Shown in pieces: positions 1 to 6,065 of a stretch of DNA of 11,144 nt. The notes below the pieces were generated by a model, which saw nothing but the letters and a program-made list of their open reading frames with translations, was not told the DNA's origin and ran no database searches. How positions within the stretch are numbered: position 1 is the first letter of the stretch; every line of letters begins with the position of its first letter. The stretch comes from an uncultured Collinsella sp. (GTDB lineage Bacteria; Actinomycetota; Coriobacteriia; Coriobacteriales; Coriobacteriaceae): contig URTW01000053.1 in the NCBI GenBank assembly GCA_900550815.1, forward strand, positions 1 to 11,144, read 5' to 3'. Made by a program: the position numbers and the translations under genes.

Positions 1-1
1 G

Positions 2-340
2 CCGCTCTCTCTCGTTTCGGTCGATTTCCTCTTCCTCTCTCCCTCGTTCCCGTTCGATGCCGTCGTCGAAGCCGAGCCCGAGACAGGCTACCACCCCGTC
101 TATGGCCGTGAGGGCATGTGCGGAGCGCGCGACCCCAAGGAGATCGGCATGCACTCGCTGCGCGGCGGCACCGTCGCCGGCGTGCACGAGGTGAGTTTCT
201 TAGGCCAGGACGAGGAGGTCACGCGCACCCACCGCGCCACGAGTCGTCAGATCTTTGTCAACGGCGCCTTGGCAGCCGCGCAGAAGCTCGTCACCCGCGA
301 ACCCGGCTTCTATACGTTTGACCAGGTCATGTTCGCCTAA
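2..340 (+). CDS. dapB: 4-hydroxy-tetrahydrodipicolinate reductase, C-terminal part (5' end outside window)
   Basis: The protein reduces the DapA product, with NAD(P)H, to tetrahydrodipicolinate, in the cytoplasmic DAP/lysine pathway. Only the C-terminal part is present. From about base 100 the frame reads YGREGMCGARDPKEIGMHSLRGG, split here as YGREGMCGARDP and KEIGMHSLRGG, then GVHEVSFLGQDEEVTRTHRATS. These match the DapB C-terminal substrate-binding domain (REG, the G.H.LRGG block, the THRATSR helix), and the end GFYTFDQVMFA is also typical. The stop is followed after 39 bases by dapH, which supports one DAP operon. Odd point: the first about 85 bases of the frame are pyrimidine-rich and encode a Ser/Leu/Phe/Pro stretch. 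The DAPSGTA motif expected about 20 residues before the REG block is not visible in any forward frame, so the very start of the window may be divergent or mis-sequenced. Confidence 0.88.
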   Translation, partial: PLSLVSVDFLFLSPSFPFDAVVEAEPETGYHPVYGREGMCGARDPKEIGMHSLRGGTVAGVHEVSFLGQDEEVTRTHRATSRQIFVNGALAAAQKLVTREPGFYTFDQVMFA

Positions 341-379
341 CCAGGTATCAACCGAATCCACCCAAAGGAGAGATAGCAA

Positions 380-1099
380 ATGAGCAACGCAGCCGAGATG
401 GATGCACAGGAGATTATCAGCTACATCGCCACCGCGCCCAAAAAAACGCCCGTCAAGCTGTACGTGCGCGAGAAGCCGGGCATGAAGGTCCAGTGGGGCA
501 ATGCACACGTCTACGGCGGTCGTCGTGGCAAGACCGTCTTTGGCGACTGGGATGAGCTCAAGACCATCCTCGATGCCAATGCCGACTCCATCGACTACTA
601 CGACGTCGAGAATGACTGCCGCAACTCCGCCGTCCCCATGCTCGACCTTAAAGGCATCAACGCCCGCATCGAGCCGGGCGCAATCATCCGCGACCGCGTC
701 GAGATCGGCGACCGCGCCGTCATCATGATGGGTGCCATCATCAACATCGGCTCCGTTATCGGCGAGGGTTCCATGATCGATATGGGCGCTGTGCTGGGCG
801 GTCGCGCCACCGTGGGCGAGAACTGCCACATCGGCGCTGGAACCGTGATGGCAGGCGTCGTTGAGCCCGCGAGCGCCACGCCTGTCATCATCGAGGATGA
901 TGTCATGATTGGCGCCAACGCCGTGGTCCTGGAGGGCGTGCGCGTGGGCAAGGGTGCTGTCGTTGCCGCCGGCGCCGTGTGCGTCGAAGACGTCCCCGCC
1001 GGCGCCGTCGTGGCCGGTGTCCCCGCCCGCGTCATCAAGATGCGCGACGCCCAGACCGATAGCAAGACCGGTCTGGAAGAGGGCTTACGTCAACTTTAA
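380..1099 (+). CDS. dapH: 2,3,4,5-tetrahydropyridine-2,6-dicarboxylate N-acetyltransferase
   Basis: It transfers acetyl from acetyl-CoA to tetrahydrodipicolinate, opening the acetylase branch of DAP/lysine synthesis. The 239 residues are the normal length for Bacillus-type DapH (also annotated dapD). The N-terminal domain carries DAQEIISYI and KKTPVKLYV; a linker reads [18 protein letters not shown] left-handed beta-helix of hexapeptide repeats runs from about residue 92 to 215 ([67 protein letters not shown]), and the protein ends in GLRQL as the family does. The ATG has a good AAAGGAGA SD at 364-371. It lies 39 bases after dapB and is closed by a hairpin terminator, so it is probably the last gene of the operon. 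The N-acetylated product needs an aminotransferase and a deacetylase; a candidate aminotransferase is at 4784-5947. Confidence 0.96.
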   Translation: MSNAAEMDAQEIISYIATAPKKTPVKLYVREKPGMKVQWGNAHVYGGRRGKTVFGDWDELKTILDANADSIDYYDVENDCRNSAVPMLDLKGINARIEPGAIIRDRVEIGDRAVIMMGAIINIGSVIGEGSMIDMGAVLGGRATVGENCHIGAGTVMAGVVEPASATPVIIEDDVMIGANAVVLEGVRVGKGAVVAAGAVCVEDVPAGAVVAGVPARVIKMRDAQTDSKTGLEEGLRQL

Positions 1100-1104
1100 T
1101 AGTT

Positions 1105-1129
1105 ACGCGGTTTTGACAAACCGCGTTTT
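1105..1129 (+). terminator. Intrinsic terminator of the dap operon
   Basis: A perfect 9-bp stem (ACGCGGTTT at 1105-1113 with AAACCGCGT at 1118-1126) closes a TGAC loop. The run of T ends at 1129, giving a short U tract. It starts five bases after the dapH stop. Confidence 0.8.
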
Positions 1130-1174
1130 CGCTGACTTATGCTCAACCTGCGGGGCAATTCATCCCCAAACAAG

Positions 1175-1205
1175 AAGGCCGAAGCCCCAAGGAGCTTCGG
1201 CCTTT
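1175..1205. terminator. Bidirectional intrinsic terminator between convergent genes
   Basis: A perfect 11-bp stem (AAGGCCGAAGC at 1175-1185 with GCTTCGGCCTT at 1194-1204) surrounds an 8-base loop. T-rich sequence follows on both strands (TTTGCTTTC on the top strand; TTCTTGTTTGG on the bottom). It sits between dapH and the leftward nucleoid-associated gene, so it can end transcription from both sides. Confidence 0.82.
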
Positions 1206-1232
1206 GCTTTCTCGCTGTAGACGTAACGCAAC

Positions 1233-2237
1233 TTATCGATTCTCGATGCTACCGATGTTTTTGAGCTCGATGGAGATGAGGCCGTTGGGCTCGTTGACAA
1301 ACTCGATGTACTCAGAGTTCGAACCCATCTCGGCCGGGAAGCTGATCTCGATGCCCGTGTCGGTACGGATTTTGTGGTTGCGCACCGCCGCGCGTTCGAC
1401 CTGCTTGCGCTCCACGGGCACACGCTCAGGCACCTTCTCCTCAGTCAGTGCCGCACGCACGCTCTCCTTGATGACCGGCTCGTCCTCAAAGACTTCGTCG
1501 ACAATATCCCAAGGCGGCAGCTCCTCGTCATCCTCGACTTTCTCGGCAACGGCAGCCTTAACCTTGGCGAGCGCCACGGCCGTATTGGCACCGTGCTCCT
1601 CGGCGACTTCCTCGACCACACGCGTCACGGTGTCGATGACCTCCTTGCCCGATACGCCCGTGTCGCACTGCAGCAGGCCATCGGGGATAAGCATACGGTC
1701 CTCGCCGGCAATCTTGCGCTTCTTGTCCACGTAGCCGATCTCCATGGTGCTCGCTCGCACGATGGCTTAGCTTGGAACCTTTTGCGAGGGGTTTGGCTGA
1801 ATAGCGTAGTGGCGCGCGATGTCGTTGCGCACCTCCCCCTCCTCGCGGCCCACTTCGTGCATAAAAGCCTGTTTAGAGCCCAGCAGCATCACGGCAAACC
1901 AGCGGGCATCCTCATCGTCGTCAAAATCGGCCACCAGCACGTCGGTGGACTCGGCTTTCTCGGCTTTGGTGAGCTCGGAGGAGATAAACTCCGCAATCTG
2001 CTGCGACAGGTCCACGAACTCGCGCTCGCCAAAGAAATAGCCCTTGAGCTCGCCGCCGAATGCGGAGTTCTCGGCAAACGTGGCGCGTTTATTGTCGGCC
2101 GAGGTGCGTGCGCGGCGCAGATGCGTGGTTACAAAATTGCGCACGGTACGGCTTTCGATATCGAGCTCGCGCTGGCTCATAACGTTGACGGCCGAGTCAA
2201 AGTCCAGGATATGCAGGATTGCGTGATTGATTTTCAT
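1233..2237 (-). pseudogene. NdpA-type nucleoid-associated protein gene interrupted by an in-frame stop
   Basis: The two open pieces are 2237-1767 (N-terminal, starting MKINHAILHILDFDS) and 1760-1233 (C-terminal, with KIRTDTGIEISFP and NGLISIELKNIG). Both match the PF04245 family of 37-kDa nucleoid-associated proteins from memory. They are in the same frame, separated only by TAA at 1769-1767 and two codons. Together they give about 333 residues, the normal family size, with no gap or shift, so a single base change explains the break. Intact members usually have a Tyr near this position (my recollection), which would need TAC or TAT to become TAA. The start at 2237 matches the family beginning and has AACGGA upstream; an ATG at 2246 is also possible. 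No good SD precedes the GTG at 1760 or the ATG at 1745, so internal restart looks unlikely. A TATACT hexamer at 2276-2281 (reverse strand) is a possible -10, without a clear -35. Function of the family in DNA binding is known only generally. A base-calling error is a real alternative. Confidence 0.85.
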
Positions 2238-2311
2238 ATACGGCATTCCGTTCTAGATCGAATTGAGCACGAACCAGTATAGCGGTCGAGCCTACCCCAA
2301 GCGTATCGAAG

Positions 2312-2346
2312 ATTGGTGCATCGGGGACAGGTTGCTTTGCACCAAT
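2312..2346 (-). repeat. REP-like hairpin repeat, copy 1
   Basis: ATTGGTGCA (2312-2320) and TGCACCAAT (2338-2346) form a perfect 9-bp inverted repeat around a 17-base loop. On the reverse strand it contains the core GGTGCAAAGYAACCTGWCC, shared in opposite orientation with copy 2 at 3536-3556. It lies two bases beyond the stop codon of the DUF2974 gene. No T tract follows, so it is not an obvious terminator. Confidence 0.75.
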
Positions 2347-2348
2347 GG

Positions 2349-3504
2349 CTAGCGCAGGAGCTCGGACTGCCAAGCCTCGAGCTGTTCTGCCAAGCTCTTG
2401 CCGGCAGCGGGCATGTCGATCTGGGGACGTTTGGGCAGAAGCGCACATTTTAGGATTGCCGCGATGGTCTGCGAGACAAAGCGTCGCGTATCCTTGTCAA
2501 AGCCTTGCGCAGCCTGGAGCATCACGGGCAGGCTCTCGCGCAGATTCCCAGCGATATCCGCAAACCGCTCAGCACCCGTAGCCTCAAGCACGGAGAACAA
2601 CGCATCTACAAAACGCTCGCGCTCGCTAGGCGACACCGCAAGCAGCATCTCGCGAATGGAGCCATCAACGTATCGAGCACCGGCGGACAGGCGCTCACAG
2701 TACACGAAGTCGCGACCATCAACCACCCAGCTAAAGGGATTATGCTGAAGCAGGCTGAACTCGGTGCTCTCAACGATGGCATAGTCCTCCTGTGTCTCGA
2801 ACATCATGCCAAAGATCGACGACCGAGGTAGCGTCTTGTCGATTCGACCGGATAGGTCGGCGAAGGCGTTGCCGCTCAGAAACACCTCGACGAAGCCCGG
2901 ACCATCATGGGAATACGCCCGTTCGATTCGCTCACGGGCGACATCGGGGCACATCGCCGCACCGTACACCGCAAGGTTTCCACCCTTGGAATGACCTCCG
3001 CACAAAAGCGGCCCGTCAATCGCATCCGCCGCCTCGTCTACATAACGCGCCGCGGATTCCTGGGCCGGCACAGGACACCGGAACGCCATGTTAACGGCCT
3101 CTTTCCAGCCCTCAATCGTGCTGGCGGTCCCCCGGAAGGCAAGATAGCTAATCCCCGCCGGAAATCGGAACGTCATGGCCGCAAACTGCTCCGTTGTCTC
3201 GGCATCACTCACGCTACGATAGCCGCAAACACGAACGCCACGGTAGCGAGGGCTTGCTGCCACAGCCTCCAACAGGGCACGGCTCCCCTCCGGATCCCAC
3301 AGGTCGCCAATCATGTCTTGGTAGCACTCGCCGCGCCTCGCGGACGTCTAGGCCCTGCCAGTTCGTCAGCTCCGCCATATCACCCGGCAAACGCAAATAG
3401 GACAACCACGCAAAGACCAGGCTATCCACCGCGCAGAACGGCCGTTCCTCAAACGGATCAAACGCCGTCTGGGCATAGGTCAAAAAATTAGGCGAATCCG
3501 ACAT
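2349..3504 (-). pseudogene. Mbeg1-like / DUF2974 alpha/beta-hydrolase gene with a frameshift
   Basis: The N-terminal part starts at the ATG at 3504 (MSDSPNFLTYAQ, then PFCAVDSLVFAWLSYLRLPG), with GGGAGG just upstream. The family equivalent begins in the same way (PFN.VD.L.LS.LSYL). The C-terminal part is in another frame and carries ECYQDMIGDLWDPEGSR, FAAMTFRFP, YLAFRGTAST, the nucleophile-elbow GGHSKGGNLA (Ser is the likely nucleophile) and YSHDGPGF. The two frames meet at about 3336-3330 in the GC-rich run GAGGCGCGGCGAG. The span is 1156 bases, one more than 385 codons, fitting a single extra base (or a two-base loss). Read in the first frame, translation would stop at 3214. Joined, the product would be about 384 residues, normal for this family of predicted lipase/hydrolase-like proteins of unknown substrate. 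It is flanked by inverted REP-like repeats. A sequencing error is possible. Confidence 0.82.
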
Positions 3505-3521
3505 GGCCCTCCCATCAACTA

Positions 3522-3565
3522 TGGTGCATTGGGGTGGTGCAAAGTAACCTGACCCCCTCGCACCA
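3522..3565 (+). repeat. REP-like repeat, copy 2 (composite)
   Basis: TGGTGC (3535-3540) and GCACCA (3560-3565) pair around a 19-base loop holding the core AAAGTAACCTGACCCC, which is copy 1 in inverted orientation with two substitutions. The preceding TGGTGCATTGGGG (3522-3534) matches the top-strand end of copy 1 (2314-2326) at 12 of 13 bases. This copy is therefore a partial head-to-head pair. It lies between the DUF2974 start and the ldh terminator. Confidence 0.7.
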
Positions 3566-3600
3566 AAAAGGCGCCCGGACCGTGTGGCCCGGACGCCTTT
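3565..3600 (-). terminator. Intrinsic terminator of ldh
   Basis: An imperfect hairpin at 3567-3600 has 7 bp, one mismatch, 4 bp, one mismatch, 2 bp and a 4-base loop. On the reverse strand it is followed by a T5 run (A tract at 3565-3569 on top). It begins 31 bases beyond the ldh stop and ends against REP-like copy 2. Confidence 0.8.
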
Positions 3601-3631
3601 CATTGTAGCCTGTTGCCCAAAAGAGCTTGAT

Positions 3632-4582
3632 TTAGCAGGAGAAGTCGACGCTGTCGATGATGTCCTTGAGGGCCTTTGCGGAGGCGGTGAGCTCATGCTG
3701 CTCGTCATCGTTCAGCGGCACGGGGACGCGGCAGACAACGCCATCGCGGCCGACGACGGTCGGCATGGAGATGGCCAGATCGGACAGGCCATACTCGCCC
3801 ACCATGAGCGAGGAAACGGGCAGAACGGGCTGCGCGTCACGCATAACAGCGGTGCAGATGCGCTTGACAGCCATGGCGACGCCGTAGTAGGTGGCGTGCT
3901 TCTTCTCGATGATGGTGTAGGCGGAGTTCTTGACGTCCTCGGCGATGCGCTTCTCGGCGGTCTCATGCTCCAGGTGGCCGTGAAGCTCGCAGAAGGTGTT
4001 CAGCGGCACGCCGGCAACCTGAGCGCTGGACCAAGCGACAAACTCGGAGTCGCCGTGCTCACCCATGACATAGGCCTGGACATCGCGCGGGTCAACCTCG
4101 ACGTGAGCACCAAGCATCTGCTGCAGACGGCCAGTGTCGAGCACGGTGCCGGAGCCGATGACATGGCCCTCGGGCAGGCCGGACATCTTGATGGCAGCAT
4201 AGGTCAGAACATCAACCGGGTTGGAGACGATTAGCAGAATGCCGTCGAAGCCGGACTTCTTAATCTCGGGGATAATGGACTTAAAGATGTTGACGTTCTT
4301 GTTGACCAAGTCCAGGCGGGTCTCACCGGGCTTCTGGGCAGCGCCAGCGGTGACGACGATCATGGCGGCGTCCGCGACATCGGAATAATCGCCGGCGTAG
4401 ATCTTCATCGGCTCGGCAAACGTCATGCCGTGCGCGATATCCAGGGCCTCACCCTCGGCGCGGTTCTTGTCCACGTCGATGAGGACCATCTCGGAGAACA
4501 GACCGCTCTGCATCAGAGCGAACGCCGAAGACGAACCGACGAAACCGCAGCCGACAATAGCGACCTTCTTCTCGTTAACCAT
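3632..4582 (-). CDS. ldh: L-lactate dehydrogenase
   Basis: It reduces pyruvate to L-lactate with NADH (EC 1.1.1.27), regenerating NAD+ in the cytoplasm during fermentation. The 316 residues are normal for bacterial LDH. Visible features are the Rossmann GxGxxG (GCGFVG, residues 11-16) and the acidic NAD-ribose residue in LIDVD (about 36-38). The substrate loop is GAAQKPGETR, with Gln83 and Arg89; Gln rather than Arg at the specificity position favours LDH over malate dehydrogenase. Also seen are SNPVD (120-124), Asp149 and Arg152 in LDTGRLQQ, and the catalytic His176 in GEHGDSE. I chose the ATG at 4582 over an upstream in-frame ATG at 4660 because the family starts with the Rossmann strand and GGGAG lies six bases before it. 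It has its own terminator downstream and a hairpin in the leader. The preceding 201-base gap suggests its own promoter. Confidence 0.96.
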   Translation of the reverse strand: MVNEKKVAIVGCGFVGSSSAFALMQSGLFSEMVLIDVDKNRAEGEALDIAHGMTFAEPMKIYAGDYSDVADAAMIVVTAGAAQKPGETRLDLVNKNVNIFKSIIPEIKKSGFDGILLIVSNPVDVLTYAAIKMSGLPEGHVIGSGTVLDTGRLQQMLGAHVEVDPRDVQAYVMGEHGDSEFVAWSSAQVAGVPLNTFCELHGHLEHETAEKRIAEDVKNSAYTIIEKKHATYYGVAMAVKRICTAVMRDAQPVLPVSSLMVGEYGLSDLAISMPTVVGRDGVVCRVPVPLNDDEQHELTASAKALKDIIDSVDFSC

Positions 4583-4609
4583 TAGAAACTCCCATCTCTC
4601 TCCACAAAC

Positions 4610-4638
4610 AAGCCGCCCGGGAACGACCCGAGCGGCTT
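4610..4638 (-). promoter_or_regulatory. Leader hairpin just upstream of the ldh ribosome-binding site
   Basis: The 7-bp stem AAGCCGC/GCGGCTT extends past one mismatch by 4 bp (CGGG/CCCG) around a 5-base loop. In the ldh transcript it is followed by TTGTTTGTGG and then the SD region, about 27 bases before the ATG. The U-rich tail is weak, so it may be an attenuator, an RNA stability element or a 5' hairpin with no control role. Confidence 0.45.
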
Positions 4639-4669
4639 GCCGTAATCCCAATACATCCAATCGGGACTT

Positions 4670-4700
4670 TGATTATGCTCCTATTCGCAGCCAAAAATCG
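4670..4700 (-). promoter_or_regulatory. Weak candidate ldh promoter
   Basis: The gap between the aminotransferase and ldh becomes AT-rich here. The reverse strand has CATAAT at 4672-4677, one mismatch from a sigma-70 -10. The hexamer 17 bases upstream (CGATTT) is a poor -35. No clear Rex or CRP-type palindrome was seen. Confidence 0.25.
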
Positions 4701-4740
4701 ACCGTTTACCGAAATTGTTTGCAGAATTCGTAAAATAACT

Positions 4741-4760
4741 GCACGAAATCGGTTTCGAGC
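4741..4760 (-). terminator. Possible terminator of the aminotransferase gene
   Basis: On the reverse strand GCTCGAAA and TTTCGTGC pair with one mismatch around CCGA, followed by AGTTATTTTACG. The stem is short and AT-containing and the T run is broken, so this is a modest candidate. It begins 24 bases past the stop. Confidence 0.4.
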
Positions 4761-4783
4761 TATTGACGAGCCGAAATACCTTT

Positions 4784-5947
4784 CTAATACAGGCCCGCCT
4801 CGCGAATGGCCTCGACAGCCAAAGCGATCTGATCGGGCGGCAGGACCAGTGCCATACGCACGTGCCCCTCGCCCGAAGGGCCAAAGCTCGCGCCCGGCGT
4901 CACCACAACGCCGGCCTTCTCCATAAGCTCCTCGCAAAACGCCATGGAATCGGTGCGACCACCGGGAAGCTTGGCCCACACAAACATAGAGCCATGCGCG
5001 TTGGGACGCTCCCAGCCCAGGCCCTCAAGACCGTCGCACAGGGCATCGCGGCGCTCCTGGTACTTCAGACGTTGCGCCTCGACCTCATCGCGCGGACCGT
5101 TCAGGCAGGCGATGGCGGCCTTCTGAATCGGGAAGAACATACCAAAGTCGATCTGGCTGCGCAGCTTGGCAAAGGCAGAGACCACGTCCTCGCGGCCGAC
5201 CAAAAAGCCGATGCGGGCACCGGTGACGTTAAACGACTTGGAGAGCGAGAAGAACTCAACGCCCACCTCGAGCGCACCGGGATACTGCAAGAAGCTGCCG
5301 CCGGGCTCGCCGTCAAACACGATGTCGGAGTACGCGTTATCATGGACGATCAACAGATCATGCTCGCGGGCAAAGGCGATAATCTCCTCGTAGACCTCGG
5401 GCGTGCCCACCGAGCCGACCGGGTTCGCGGGCAGCGACACGATCATATACTTGGCACGATCGGCCACCTCGGGATCGATACCCGCCACATAGGGCAGGTA
5501 ATTATGCTCGGCAACCAGCGGATAGTATTCGAGCTTGGCATCGGCGATCTTGGCACCCGCCTCAAAGACCGGGTAGCACGGATCGGGAACCAGAATGGTG
5601 TCACCCGGATCGAGCAGAGCCAGGCCCAAATGGCCCACGCCCTCCTGCGTGCCGTTGCACGACTGCACCATAGACGGCGTAATGCCCGAAACGCCAAAGC
5701 GACGCTCATAGTAATCGCACACGGCTTGCTTGAGTTCGGGCAGATCGCGCAGGGCATACTTCCACATCTCGGGATCTTGGGCGGCTTGTGTGAGCGCCTC
5801 GACCACGTGGTCGTACGGCTTAAAGTCAGGCGTGCCCACGCTCATGTTGTAAATGGTCTTGCCCTGAGCCTTCAGCGCGAGAAGTTTGTTGTTGAGCGAG
5901 GCGAAGACCTCCGCGCCAAAGCGGTCGAGACGCTGCGATGCCTGCAT
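4784..5947 (-). CDS. DapL-like class I/II PLP-dependent aminotransferase
   Basis: A 387-residue fold-type I aminotransferase. The PLP lysine is K237 in SLSKSFNVTGARIG; N175 in PANPVG, D203 and Y206 in HDNAYSD, R245 near the phosphate, and carboxylate-binding R364 in GHVRMAL are all in place. The segments YNMSVGTPDF, LLDPGDTILVPDPCYPVF, EVGVEFFSLSKS, YQERRDAL and KAGVVVTPGASFG resemble the LL-diaminopimelate aminotransferase group more than generic aspartate aminotransferases. It could make LL-DAP directly from tetrahydrodipicolinate, or aminate the N-acetyl intermediate made after DapH; alanine or aromatic substrates cannot be excluded. The start at 5947 is preceded by AAAGGTGG; the in-frame upstream extension runs through a terminator hairpin and is rejected. 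It follows nadE by 118 bases, with that strong hairpin in between. Confidence 0.88.
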   Translation of the reverse strand: MQASQRLDRFGAEVFASLNNKLLALKAQGKTIYNMSVGTPDFKPYDHVVEALTQAAQDPEMWKYALRDLPELKQAVCDYYERRFGVSGITPSMVQSCNGTQEGVGHLGLALLDPGDTILVPDPCYPVFEAGAKIADAKLEYYPLVAEHNYLPYVAGIDPEVADRAKYMIVSLPANPVGSVGTPEVYEEIIAFAREHDLLIVHDNAYSDIVFDGEPGGSFLQYPGALEVGVEFFSLSKSFNVTGARIGFLVGREDVVSAFAKLRSQIDFGMFFPIQKAAIACLNGPRDEVEAQRLKYQERRDALCDGLEGLGWERPNAHGSMFVWAKLPGGRTDSMAFCEELMEKAGVVVTPGASFGPSGEGHVRMALVLPPDQIALAVEAIREAGLY

Positions 5948-5965
5948 GGTGCCACCTTTCGATAT

Positions 5966-5997
5966 AAAAAACGCGGCGCTCCGACAAGAGCGCCGCG
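5966..5997 (-). terminator. Strong intrinsic terminator between nadE and the aminotransferase gene (possible attenuator)
   Basis: A perfect 10-bp GC-rich stem (CGCGGCGCTC at 5972-5981 with GAGCGCCGCG at 5988-5997) closes a 6-base loop. On the reverse strand it is followed directly by TTTTTT. It is a textbook nadE terminator, but its U tract ends only about 18 bases before the aminotransferase ATG and nearly touches the SD. A promoter for that gene must then lie upstream of or overlap the hairpin. Confidence 0.88.
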
Positions 5998-6008
5998 CGA
6001 TACGGGCC

Positions 6009-6037
6009 ATCAGATTGCAAAAGTGTAACGCTTACAA
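6009..6037 (-). promoter_or_regulatory. Weak candidate promoter for the aminotransferase gene
   Basis: On the reverse strand TTGTAA (6032-6037) and TCTGAT (6009-6014) are 17 bases apart, each four of six to sigma-70 consensus. If real, transcription would begin before the 5966-5997 hairpin, making that hairpin a leader terminator. Confidence 0.25.
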
Positions 6038-6065
6038 ACCCCGTATTGGTTCAATTTAGCCAACC

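Noticed and set aside
1374..2282. A 302-residue + strand open frame across the NdpA-type gene
   Set aside because: The reverse frame shows clear family motifs on both sides of the stop; the + frame has no recognisable domain.
4583..4660. Longer ldh start at 4660
   Set aside because: The extra 26 residues cross the leader hairpin and SD and have no counterpart in LDH.
5948..5962. GGTGGCACC before the aminotransferase start resembles the T-box sequence
   Set aside because: A T-box lies before the terminator and pairs with it. Here the motif is after the terminator, is the SD itself, and no specifier stem is seen.
4763..6028. A 421-residue open frame on the + strand opposite the aminotransferase gene
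   Set aside because: It is the antisense of a confidently identified gene, full of His/Arg/Ala runs typical of high-GC shadow frames, with no SD or family match.
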